DNA of 64,000 nucleotides from positions 5,436,501 through 5,500,500 of the forward strand of contig NZ_CP014263.1 of the NCBI RefSeq assembly GCF_001988955.1, read 5' to 3'. Positions 26,604 through 35,010 of this stretch are shown here, piece after piece. Numbering within the stretch: position 1 is the stretch's first letter; each line of letters starts with the position of its first letter. Source of the stretch: Spirosoma montaniterrae. GTDB lineage: Bacteria; Bacteroidota; Bacteroidia; Cytophagales; Spirosomataceae. The translations under genes and the position numbers were made by a program. Below the pieces are notes generated by a model, which was not told the origin of the DNA, searched no databases, and saw only the letters and a program-made list of their open reading frames with translations.

Positions 26604-27863
26604 ATGAAAGCTCAATCGCAAACTGTAATGACTCGTTTAAGTGTACTACTGGCTGGCCTGATCTGGATGCAGACTGCCTGCGGCCAAACTACTACCGATA
26701 CCCGCACATCGTCCGCACCGGGCAACACGGGGCTGGCTCCCGTCGAAACCAAAGAACCCAACTCGCCTTCGTATAAACCAGCTTTTGCGGGCCAGACCCG
26801 CGTGGCAGGTGTGAAAACCAACACGCCTTACGAAGCTACCGTACTGAGCGAATCGCTGAATTCTCCGTGGGGCATCACGAGCCTGCCCGACGGGCGGTTG
26901 CTCATCACCGAGCGCGAAGGCACCATGCGAATTGCGACCGCAGCCGGCAAGGTGAGCCAACCCATAACGGGGCTGCCAAAAGTCGATTCGCGGGCGCAGG
27001 GCGGGTTACTCGGCCTGCGGGTCGATCCCGATTTTGCCCAGAACCGCATGGTCTATTGGGTATTTTCGGAACCCCAGTCCGCAGGGGGCAACCTGACCGC
27101 CGTAGCCAAAGGCAAACTCTCGACCGACGAAACGAAAATTGACAATCCGACGGTCATCTACCGGGCCACACCCGCTTATAAAGGGACGCTGCATTACGGT
27201 GGGCGGATACTCATCGATAAAACCGGCAACCTGATCATTAGCACCGGCGAACGCTCTGATCTGGTCACGCGACCACAGGCGCAGTCGCTCAACTCCGGGC
27301 TGGGCAAGGTGATTCGGATTACGAAAGATGGGCAACCGGCTTCCGGCAATCCGTTTGCGGGCCGTGCCGACGCACGTCCTGAAATCTATTCCTACGGACA
27401 TCGCAACGTTCAGGGTTTAGCGTTTAATCCTGTTACGGGCGATGTGTGGGAAGGTGAGTTTGGCCCACGCGGGGGCGACGAAATTAACCGGGTTCAGCCG
27501 GGCAAAAACTACGGCTGGCCTACCATCACCTACGGTATCGAATATGGCGGTCCGAAGGTAGGGGCGGGTATCCAGCAGCAGGAGGGTTTAGAGCAGCCCG
27601 TCTATTATTGGGACCCCAGCGTATCGCCCAGTGGCATGACGTTCTACAGCAGCGATGCCATTCCCGAATGGAAAAACAACCTGTTTGTCGGGTGCCTGAG
27701 CGGGATGCACATTGCCCGGTTAGTGATCGACAACAACCGGGTCGTGGGCGAAGAGCGACTGCTGGCCGACCAGTCACAGCGTTTCCGCGACGTAATGGAA
27801 AAGGATGGTGTCCTGTACGCCGTTACCGACCAGGGCCGGTTATACCGCATCAGTAAAAAATAA
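26604..27863 (+). CDS. PQQ-dependent sugar dehydrogenase-like protein (soluble type)
   Basis: A 419-residue exported beta-propeller protein of the glucose/sorbosone dehydrogenase family. The N-terminus has a hydrophobic stretch ending LIWMQTACGQ, which could be a lipoprotein signal. Family motifs are SLNSPWGITSLPDGRLLITE, GLPKVDSRAQGGLLGLRVDP, YSYGHRNVQGLAFNP and GEFGPRGGDEINRVQPGKNY followed by GWP. Such enzymes oxidise aldoses in the periplasm using PQQ. Its place between the permease and binding-protein genes of an ABC importer suggests the sugar is oxidised before uptake, or that the importer carries the oxidised product (inference). Confidence 0.87.
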   Translation: MKAQSQTVMTRLSVLLAGLIWMQTACGQTTTDTRTSSAPGNTGLAPVETKEPNSPSYKPAFAGQTRVAGVKTNTPYEATVLSESLNSPWGITSLPDGRLLITEREGTMRIATAAGKVSQPITGLPKVDSRAQGGLLGLRVDPDFAQNRMVYWVFSEPQSAGGNLTAVAKGKLSTDETKIDNPTVIYRATPAYKGTLHYGGRILIDKTGNLIISTGERSDLVTRPQAQSLNSGLGKVIRITKDGQPASGNPFAGRADARPEIYSYGHRNVQGLAFNPVTGDVWEGEFGPRGGDEINRVQPGKNYGWPTITYGIEYGGPKVGAGIQQQEGLEQPVYYWDPSVSPSGMTFYSSDAIPEWKNNLFVGCLSGMHIARLVIDNNRVVGEERLLADQSQRFRDVMEKDGVLYAVTDQGRLYRISKK

Positions 27864-27899
27864 AGTATTCGCAGTCAATGTTATTCCCTGATACGTAGT

Positions 27900-28862
27900 A
27901 TGACTCACCCCAGCTTCCGCTACCCGCTTTCCATTTTTCTCGCAACGGCTCTCCTGACCGGTTGTAGTCAGGGTAGCGATAAAGCCGCCGACAATGGGGG
28001 CAACAAACTGACTATCGGGGCCACCATGCTCAGTATGCAGCACGAGTTTGTAGTGAACGTACACGACGAAATGCTAAAACAGGCCGAAAAAGATGGAATC
28101 GAACTGATTACGGTCGATGCCGGGCGGTCAGCGTTGAAGCAGGTTGAGCAGGTCGAAAGTTTCATCGCGCAGAACGTCGACGCCATTATTCTGAACCCCG
28201 CCGAAGTAGAAGCCTGTTCGCCTGCTGTAGCGAAAGCATTGGCTGCCAACATTCCAATCATCAACGTCAACTCCGAAACCAGCGCGAAACCCACAGCCTT
28301 CGTCGGCTCCGACGATGTAGAAGCGGGCCGAATTGCCATGCAGTACATTGCCGACCGGCTGGGCGGCAAAGGTAACGTGCTGATGATGGAGGGCTACATG
28401 GGTCAGGCCGGGCAAATTAAACGGGCGCAGGGTGCACAGGAAATCCTGAAAAAATATCCCGGCATGAAACTGCTGGCACAGCAAACGGCAGGTTGGGACC
28501 GCGCTCAGGGTATGTCCCTGATGGAGAACTGGATACAGTCGTATGGTAATCAGATCAACGCCGTATTTGCCCATAACGATGAAATGGCTCTCGGGGCGGT
28601 GAAAGCCCTCACCGACGCCGGCCTGAAAGACAAGGTAGTGGTGGTTGGTATCGACGCGATTTCCGATGCCCTACAGGCCATGCAACAGGGCAAACTCGAT
28701 GCGACGGTTTTTCAGAATGCCCGGCAGCAGGGCGCACAGGCTGTTGAGATTGCCGTCAAAGCAGCCCGAAAACAGCCCTTTGCGAAAGAAGTGCTGATCC
28801 CGTTTGAGCTGGTTACGAAAAAGAATCTGGCTTCGTACAGTAAAAATGATAACAAACAGTGA
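27900..28862 (+). CDS. Sugar ABC importer substrate-binding lipoprotein (RbsB type)
   Basis: A 320-residue periplasmic binding protein. The lipobox LLTGC places the acylated cysteine at residue 22. The type I fold shows NKLTIGATMLSMQHEFVVNV, NVDAIILNPAEVEACSPAVA, NAVFAHNDEMALGAVKALTD and GIDAISDALQAMQQGKLDAT, which match ribose/galactose/inositol-binding proteins. It delivers sugar to the RbsA/RbsC-type complex encoded upstream, from which it is separated by the quinoprotein gene. It is followed by an isomerase gene. Confidence 0.92.
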   Translation: MTHPSFRYPLSIFLATALLTGCSQGSDKAADNGGNKLTIGATMLSMQHEFVVNVHDEMLKQAEKDGIELITVDAGRSALKQVEQVESFIAQNVDAIILNPAEVEACSPAVAKALAANIPIINVNSETSAKPTAFVGSDDVEAGRIAMQYIADRLGGKGNVLMMEGYMGQAGQIKRAQGAQEILKKYPGMKLLAQQTAGWDRAQGMSLMENWIQSYGNQINAVFAHNDEMALGAVKALTDAGLKDKVVVVGIDAISDALQAMQQGKLDATVFQNARQQGAQAVEIAVKAARKQPFAKEVLIPFELVTKKNLASYSKNDNKQ

Positions 28863-28870
28863 GCAGTGTC

Positions 28871-29716
28871 ATGAATAAAATTGGCTTTAACCTGCTGGTC
28901 TGGACCGCCATGCTGTCTGACCGGATGAACCCGATTGCCGAGCGGCTTAAAACCATTGGATACGATGGCATCGAGTGCTATCTGGGCGAAACGGATACGT
29001 CGGTTTACGCTCGTTTTGGGCAGCATTTGCAGCAACTGGGCCTCGCATCGACCTGCGTTATGACCCTCGGTGCCGACGAAAATCCCATTAGCGAGTCGGC
29101 AGCAGTGCGGACGGCTGCTCTTGACCGCATCAAAGTTGCCATCGATTGTGCTCAGGCCCTGAATGCAACCGTAATTTGTGGGCCGTTCCATTCGGCTTTT
29201 TCAGTGTTTTCCCGGCAGGAGCCACAACGCATAGAATACGAACGGAGCGCGGAAGTGCTGCGGCAGGCAGGCGACTACGCAGCGCAGGCCGGTATCGTAC
29301 TGACGCCCGAAGCCCTCAACCGCTTTGAGTGCTACCTATGCAACACAACGGCGCAATTACGGCATCTCGTTGAACTGACCGACCATCCTAACGTGCGGGC
29401 CATGTTCGATACGCACCACGCCAACATCGAGGAAAAAAGCTTCCCAGAGGCTATCCAGATGCTGGCACCTGTGCTGGCTCACGTCCATATCAGCGAAAAC
29501 GACCGGGGCACACCGGGGTCGGGGCATATTCCGTGGGACGATACGTTCAAAACGTTGGCCGACATCAACTACACCGGCTGGCTAACCATCGAAGCGTTTA
29601 CGCGCAACGATCCCGACTTTGCCAATGCCATTGGCGTCTGGCGCGAATACAACGAGCCGTGGCACATCGCCGAAAACGGCCTGACCTTTATCCGGTCAAT
29701 GATGAGCGATAGATAG
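28871..29716 (+). CDS. Sugar phosphate isomerase/epimerase-family TIM-barrel protein
   Basis: A 281-residue TIM barrel of the xylose-isomerase-like superfamily. I chose ATG 28871 (MNKIGFNLLVWTAMLSDRMN); a GTG at 28859 overlapping the previous stop is also possible. Candidate metal ligands are in VLTPEALNRFECY, VRAMFDTHHANIE, HVHISENDRGTPGSGHI and LTIEAF (the Glu-Asp/His-His-Glu set). It resembles D-tagatose/D-psicose 3-epimerase and inosose-type isomerases. As the last gene of the importer operon, it probably converts the imported sugar in the cytoplasm. Confidence 0.85.
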   Translation: MNKIGFNLLVWTAMLSDRMNPIAERLKTIGYDGIECYLGETDTSVYARFGQHLQQLGLASTCVMTLGADENPISESAAVRTAALDRIKVAIDCAQALNATVICGPFHSAFSVFSRQEPQRIEYERSAEVLRQAGDYAAQAGIVLTPEALNRFECYLCNTTAQLRHLVELTDHPNVRAMFDTHHANIEEKSFPEAIQMLAPVLAHVHISENDRGTPGSGHIPWDDTFKTLADINYTGWLTIEAFTRNDPDFANAIGVWREYNEPWHIAENGLTFIRSMMSDR

Positions 29717-29735
29717 GTTTCATCGTAAGCAGTGT

Positions 29736-32060
29736 TCAGTAGCACCGAACCTCCAGTAAACTCGCTGGCACGGTTGCGCCCGGTGCTTTCAGGTGAATTG
29801 TCAGGCTACTGGTTTCTATAGGCTGATCGAACCGGACGGTATTGCGTGCCTGATAGTTGCCAACCTGCTCAAAAACGCGCTCCTGCCGGTCGTTGCAGAG
29901 CACATAATTGCGTACACAAAACGGCGACTGTGTTTCAGGATTGAGCATAATCACCGTTTCGAGCGGGTGGTCGAAGTCGGTATCGAATGCCAGTTCGACC
30001 CGGCTGATTCGCTGTTTTTGGGGCCAGGTCAGCGTAATGGTTGGGTTAAGATCGGTCAGGCTGGCTACCCAGGCGTTTGGCTGATCGACGGGGCGTTGCA
30101 AGCCGTTTCGGATATTTTCGGGCGCGAACAGCCTAATGCCGCCATCAATTTTCAGGGCAATATTGTACCCTCCTGGTCGGCGTTCCGGGCACCAGAACTC
30201 AAATGTTTCTACGCCAATGTCCTCGGTTGGCTCCTGCTTTCCCCAGTTCGACACGGCAGGGTTGGTTTTATTGAACACCGACAGCACACCCGTCAGGCGT
30301 AACTGGCTGTATTGCAGGGTGATGTGCTCGTTTTTTATAAAGCAGACGAATACATACTGCGGCTGTTCGAGCGCAGACTTAAACGGCAGGTCGACCAATT
30401 GATTTCCTTTACCAAGTGGAATCGAAAGCGTTTCCAGCGTTATATCGGGTGTATGGTTGCCGGGTTTGCTGCTCCGGCGAAGCTCGACGGTCAGCGTGGT
30501 GGTTGCGTTGGTTACGACCTGCACCTGCATGGCGGGTACGTTGCCAGCGGGTAGGGGCAGCATCTGAGCCGCCGAATCGGTAAGGGGCTGGAGCGGGCCG
30601 TTGGGTGGGAGTTCGGTCAGCACAAACTCGCTGCTTGCTGTCAGGGTAGCCGCGTGGGTCAGATCGTGTGGGTCGTGCAGGCGCAGGCCCGGAATGTGCT
30701 GCCCGGTTTTGAGCAGTTCCTGCTGTAGAGACGCAAGATATTGCGTCTCCTGTGCGTCAGCCAATACCATCCGGCGGTGAGACGCAAAGGGTTGCGTCTC
30801 TACAATTTGCCTGGGCAGTAGTCCCTGTTTCGTACACAATGCCGCAGCCATGCCTACCGCCTGCCCTATGTGGGCACCCGTTCCCATCACCCGCGACGAT
30901 CCAAATGCTACATGCGATGCCGAGATAATACGCCCGGCCAGAAACAGGTTCGATATGTTTCGGCTGTACATACACCGGTATGGAATGCCATAGATACCCT
31001 TGCTGTGCCACTGATTGCAGCCCGGTTTTTCGGAGAAGATACCATCAGCCGGGTGCAGGTCGATGCTCCAGCCGCCGAAAGCTACCGCGTCTGGATGTTC
31101 GCGCTGCTCCACTACGTCCTGCTGCGTCAGCATGTAATCGCCCTCGAAGCGTCGGCTTTCGCGTTTGCCGGGGATCGTACCAACCCACTCAAGCGTCATC
31201 GTTTCGGCTTCAGGGAAGAGACCGGAATTTTTGATGTGATTCCAGACGCCATATACTACCTTCCAGAGTTCCCACTTGATGGTTTCGGTCTCGTGAACGG
31301 TATCTAATCGCCCGCCGTACTCGATCCACCACAACTGACAGCCGAACTCTCTGGCGTTGAACTTGCGGTAGCGCGGAATTTTGGTGATGTCGCTGAGGGC
31401 GTAGGCGGGTGGCACAAACCGCACGGGCCGACCTGTATCTTTGGTGTAGAAATACAACGAATGGCCCAGCAACTCACCGTATTCAGCCGTAGGTGCGAAC
31501 TTCTCGCCAAACTCTTCCCGGCTCTCAGCCCCCATTCGGAAAGCAGCCCCGGCCTGAAACCCCACAACTCCATCGCCCGACGAATCGCAGAACAGCGGGG
31601 CCACGAGGTCGTACATCGTGCTGTTTTGCGAACAAAAAGCCCGTAGCGACTGGATGGCATCACCGGCTTTCTCCACGGCAAACACGACGGTGTTCAATAA
31701 CAGAGTAATGTTCGGTTCGAGGACAACTTTTTCGAGCAGGATGGTATCGAAAATCAGCGGATTGCCTTCGGGATTGCGATACCAGTTCTCCACTAACAGT
31801 TCATCGATAACACCGCCCTCGCGTGCCCAGCGATTGTTGTTGCCCATGTGCGACGTAGCACCCAGCACCCACAGCCGCACTTCGGACGAGGAGTTGCCGC
31901 CCAAAACGGGCCGGTCCTGTACCAGCACAACCCGGATGCCTGCCCGTGCTGCGGTAATGGCGCAACACGTACCCGACAGCCCTCCGCCAACTACAATCAG
32001 GTCGGCTTCGCAGCGGGTCGTTTTTAAGTCTCGTTTATGGGTTGCGTCGGCCTTTAGCAT
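29736..32060 (-). CDS. FAD-dependent oxidoreductase with an in-frame repeat insertion
   Basis: A 774-residue FAD-dependent protein without a signal. The dinucleotide site is DLIVVGGGLSGTCCAITAAR, followed by VLVQDRPVLGGNSSSEVRLW. The middle has SNLFLAGRIISASHVAFGSS and GTGAHIGQAVGMAAALC, typical of the FAD_oxidored group often found beside glycoside hydrolases. The C-terminal 200 residues look like beta-sandwich (carbohydrate-binding-like) sequence. Residues about 419-446 (IVETQPFASHRRMVLADAQE and on) come from an 81-bp palindromic repeat that keeps the frame. The start overlaps the GH2 3' end by 26 bp. The role is unproven; sugar oxidation is plausible. Confidence 0.85.
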   Translation of the reverse strand: MLKADATHKRDLKTTRCEADLIVVGGGLSGTCCAITAARAGIRVVLVQDRPVLGGNSSSEVRLWVLGATSHMGNNNRWAREGGVIDELLVENWYRNPEGNPLIFDTILLEKVVLEPNITLLLNTVVFAVEKAGDAIQSLRAFCSQNSTMYDLVAPLFCDSSGDGVVGFQAGAAFRMGAESREEFGEKFAPTAEYGELLGHSLYFYTKDTGRPVRFVPPAYALSDITKIPRYRKFNAREFGCQLWWIEYGGRLDTVHETETIKWELWKVVYGVWNHIKNSGLFPEAETMTLEWVGTIPGKRESRRFEGDYMLTQQDVVEQREHPDAVAFGGWSIDLHPADGIFSEKPGCNQWHSKGIYGIPYRCMYSRNISNLFLAGRIISASHVAFGSSRVMGTGAHIGQAVGMAAALCTKQGLLPRQIVETQPFASHRRMVLADAQETQYLASLQQELLKTGQHIPGLRLHDPHDLTHAATLTASSEFVLTELPPNGPLQPLTDSAAQMLPLPAGNVPAMQVQVVTNATTTLTVELRRSSKPGNHTPDITLETLSIPLGKGNQLVDLPFKSALEQPQYVFVCFIKNEHITLQYSQLRLTGVLSVFNKTNPAVSNWGKQEPTEDIGVETFEFWCPERRPGGYNIALKIDGGIRLFAPENIRNGLQRPVDQPNAWVASLTDLNPTITLTWPQKQRISRVELAFDTDFDHPLETVIMLNPETQSPFCVRNYVLCNDRQERVFEQVGNYQARNTVRFDQPIETSSLTIHLKAPGATVPASLLEVRCY
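30724..30804. repeat. 81-bp palindromic repeat inside the FAD oxidoreductase gene
   Basis: It starts TGTAGAGACGCAAGATATTG and ends TTGCGTCTCTACA. It contains, at 30779-30803, the exact 25-nt core found in the intergenic element at 5871-5895, and GTGCGTCAGCCA-type sequence as at 5986-5997. Its length is 27 codons and the host frame has no stop in it. The junctions fall where relatives have a short loop between PRQI and QQELL, so it appears to be a tolerated insertion. Confidence 0.85.
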
Positions 32061-35010
32061 CGGGTTGTGTAGTTAAGATCGGTGAAAAAATAGATTGACC
32101 ATTGGCGGTCAGGGTCGCCATCCGGTACTCATAGCGTTGCGTTGAGTCAGGTTGCATCAGAATGAACCGGCCTGTCTGGGCCGTTGTAATTTGCTCCCGC
32201 TGCCACGAACCGCTACCGACCCGTCGGTATTCGAGCAGGTAGCCAATGGCTTTCGGGACAGGGGCAAAGCACACGACAGTTTCTTTGTTTTCTCTTACAA
32301 CACCTTGAAAAACAGGTGGATTTGGGCGTTGACCGCCATCGGGTACTACCGTTCGCTCTTCCGACCAGTTGCTGGCGAAGTAGTTGTCTTTCAGTCGCTG
32401 AAACCGAAAGTAGTAAGGCTGACCATTGGTCAGGTTAGAAACAAACAACGTACCGGGATTGGTTGTCTGGATGGTACGTGCCGTTGCGTAATCACCGGGC
32501 TTCGTCGTTACCTGAACCCGGTACGCATAGTCGTCTTCGGGACTTGCATACCCAATGAAGAAACCTCCGTCTGCCGGTTCGACGTGCTGAATGGCGGGCG
32601 GGGCAAACTGTATCTTCTCAACGGTCACGGCCTGTGCGTTGGTTGGTTCGCTTTCGCCAAACCCGTTGATGCCCACTACAGCCACCTGGTACGTTCGGTC
32701 GGCGTTACGATTTCCGAAAGTCAGCTTTGGTACATCTACGTAGCTATTTAGCGTTGGCGGGGTTTCCTGCGTCAGGCTTCCTTCGCCGTAACGAACTTTA
32801 TACGCCGTTGCCGTTTGGTTTTTCTGGAAATGCACCCGAATGGTGCCGCCCCCACTGTGTCCGTTATAACCAATCCGGCTACCGAGGGCATACGTGATAC
32901 GTACCGGGAGCGGTTTTTGGTAGAAAATAGTTGTGTCGGCCAGCGCGTCGCCGGTCGGGGCCAGCAGTTCAAGCGTCATCGCAAAGGCGTCCGCGCCGGC
33001 GTCCTGGTCGGGTTGCCAGGCAAATGTCTGGGTTCGGGTGGGGTCGCCGGGGCGGATGTCGGGCAATTTGATGAGTCCGCTTTGCCCGATTTTGCCCGCA
33101 GCGTCGGTACGTTTCCAGAGCAGCCGGTAGCCGTGCAATGGGTAAGCGGGCAGGTCGAGCAGTTGGCGGGGCACCAGCGTGACCACGGCAGACGTGCCTT
33201 CGGTCTTTATGCTCAGGTCGCGCAGCGGATTGTGTTCGCGCCGAAACGACGCATACGCCCGCTTTTTCTGCCGATACACGTCCACCACGCCCCAGGCGCG
33301 ATTTTCGGAAAATTCTTTGGTTCCATGAAACCGGCTGCGGTAATCGTTAAACGTCCAGAGCGACCCGCCAATCAGGTACGGCAACCCACGTAGCGAGTCG
33401 ATGAGCGAGCGGGCGTTGAGGCCGGTATCGAGGGTTTCGCCCAAAATACCCGTGCCGTATTCCGTGTAAAACAGGGTCTGTTTCGGATGAAGCTGGTGCA
33501 GTTGCTGCGTCACGGGCCGCAGGTTTTTGCCGTATCGGTTCACGAAGCCGATGTCGCCTACGTCCAGAATATCGGGCGTAAACTGGGCCGTGTGGCTCAC
33601 GCACGACACCAGCCGGGTGCTATCTAACGTTCTGACAAACGGAATGGCCTGTTTTGTGTAATCGAGCGCGGTCGGAAACTCGCCGTATTCGTTGCCTACG
33701 CTCCAGGCTATGACCGAGGGGTGGTTGTACTGGTTGGTAACGAGCCGCGTCAGCCAGTCGGTCGGCATCGGATTGGCGGAGTCGGCCAGCCGGTCGTAGC
33801 CCCAGATTGGGATTTCGGAAATCACCAGCATACCGCGCTCGTCGAGATAATCCATCACCTCTTCGGGCAAACACAGGTGCGACAGCCGGGTCATGGTGCA
33901 GCCCATTCCTTTCAGCAAATCGATGTCTTCTTTGATGCGCCAGGTGGGCAGGGTATTACCCGTAGTGCGGTCGTCGGGAACGAGATTAAACCCCATTGGC
34001 CGGATGGATTCGCCGTTAAGTTTGAGGGTGTACGTAGCGTTGTCAAGTCCGATCTTGCGGATGCCGAAGCGTGATTTGACCTCACCCCCCGGCCCCCTCT
34101 CCTTGAAAAAAGGAGAGGGGGAGGTACTATGTCCACTTTCGGTCTGCGATGATATAGATTTATGATCCAAAGGGTCCAGACTAACCGCCGACGTGTACAA
34201 AAATGGGTCGTCGAAATGCCAGAGGTGCGTTTCGGCGGGTGTCAACGCCGTTTGTACCAGCACCGACGCCGTACTACTGGCCGGTACGTTCACCCGAAAT
34301 GGCAGCGAACGCCTGAACCTGTTCGGAGCCGACAGCTCGACCATACCCGTTGCTTCGGCAGGTTGTGCCGAGTGATTTTGCACGAATACCCGCACGGCTA
34401 CCGTCGCTGTTTTTTTGGATAAATCGACTGTTGGGGTGATATGTTGCCGAACGATACGTAGTGATTTGGTGACTTTCAGCGAAACAGGTCGCCGGATGCC
34501 GCCCCAGTTCCAGATGGCTCCGCGTGTGAGCGTATTATCGGCGCAAACGACTAACGTATTGAGACCATTGGCGTTGAGCCGGTTGGTAATATCGAACTCG
34601 AACGGCAGAAACCCGCTGTGGTTTTCGCCAAGCTTTTGCCCGTTGAGCCAGACCGTGCAGTCGTGGTACACGCCTTCGAATAGTAGCCGCACTACGTCAC
34701 CACTGCCGTTGGCGGGCGTAGCAAACGTGCGTCGATACCAGCCTTTGCCAACGTAGTGAGCATACTCGTTGCGTAGGTCCCAGTTGCCAGGCACAGGCAA
34801 CGAATCCCAATTCGCTACGTTGGCCGATGGACTGAACCAACCCTGCTGTTCGCCAATATCGTTCGGGTCGGTGCGAAACGCCCAGGTGCCGTTTAATGAC
34901 TGGGCGTGGGTTGGGTTGGGGAGAAGAAAAATAGCGATGAACGTCACCCAAATAGCTAACGGATGGTTTTTATCCCCTGCCCTAAAGGGGGGTATATGCA
35001 GGATATTCAT
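32035..35010 (-). CDS. Glycoside hydrolase family 2 protein with C-terminal fibronectin-like domains
   Basis: A 991-residue exported enzyme. The start ATG at 35010 overlaps the symporter stop (ATGA). A hydrophobic signal (AIWVTFIAIFLLPNPTHAQ) follows a long polar n-region. GH2 sandwich: NVANWDSLPVPGNWDLRNEY and VYHDCTVWLNGQKLGENHSG. The catalytic barrel carries the acid/base Glu in VIAWSVGNEYGEFP and the nucleophile Glu in TLFYTEYGTGILGE. The last 350 residues contain two fibronectin-III-like units (VPKLTFGNRNADRTYQVAVV; TNGQPYYFRFQRLKDNYF). It probably acts on beta-linked galactosides, glucuronides or mannosides. Residues about 296-311 are encoded by a palindromic repeat, an unusual in-frame insertion. 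Confidence 0.9.
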   Translation of the reverse strand: MNILHIPPFRAGDKNHPLAIWVTFIAIFLLPNPTHAQSLNGTWAFRTDPNDIGEQQGWFSPSANVANWDSLPVPGNWDLRNEYAHYVGKGWYRRTFATPANGSGDVVRLLFEGVYHDCTVWLNGQKLGENHSGFLPFEFDITNRLNANGLNTLVVCADNTLTRGAIWNWGGIRRPVSLKVTKSLRIVRQHITPTVDLSKKTATVAVRVFVQNHSAQPAEATGMVELSAPNRFRRSLPFRVNVPASSTASVLVQTALTPAETHLWHFDDPFLYTSAVSLDPLDHKSISSQTESGHSTSPSPFFKERGPGGEVKSRFGIRKIGLDNATYTLKLNGESIRPMGFNLVPDDRTTGNTLPTWRIKEDIDLLKGMGCTMTRLSHLCLPEEVMDYLDERGMLVISEIPIWGYDRLADSANPMPTDWLTRLVTNQYNHPSVIAWSVGNEYGEFPTALDYTKQAIPFVRTLDSTRLVSCVSHTAQFTPDILDVGDIGFVNRYGKNLRPVTQQLHQLHPKQTLFYTEYGTGILGETLDTGLNARSLIDSLRGLPYLIGGSLWTFNDYRSRFHGTKEFSENRAWGVVDVYRQKKRAYASFRREHNPLRDLSIKTEGTSAVVTLVPRQLLDLPAYPLHGYRLLWKRTDAAGKIGQSGLIKLPDIRPGDPTRTQTFAWQPDQDAGADAFAMTLELLAPTGDALADTTIFYQKPLPVRITYALGSRIGYNGHSGGGTIRVHFQKNQTATAYKVRYGEGSLTQETPPTLNSYVDVPKLTFGNRNADRTYQVAVVGINGFGESEPTNAQAVTVEKIQFAPPAIQHVEPADGGFFIGYASPEDDYAYRVQVTTKPGDYATARTIQTTNPGTLFVSNLTNGQPYYFRFQRLKDNYFASNWSEERTVVPDGGQRPNPPVFQGVVRENKETVVCFAPVPKAIGYLLEYRRVGSGSWQREQITTAQTGRFILMQPDSTQRYEYRMATLTANGQSIFSPILTTQPDAKGRRNP
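34080..34125. repeat. G/C-rich palindromic repeat inside the GH2 gene
   Basis: CCCCCTCTCCTT and AAGGAGAGGGGG form a hairpin with an A-rich loop, flanked by CCTCACCCCCCGGCC. It is the same family as the intergenic repeats at 18193 and 20147. On the coding strand it reads about TSPSPFFKERGPGGE, between QTESGHS and VKSRFGIRKIG. GH2 proteins normally have a short link here just before the RFGIR motif. Confidence 0.85.
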
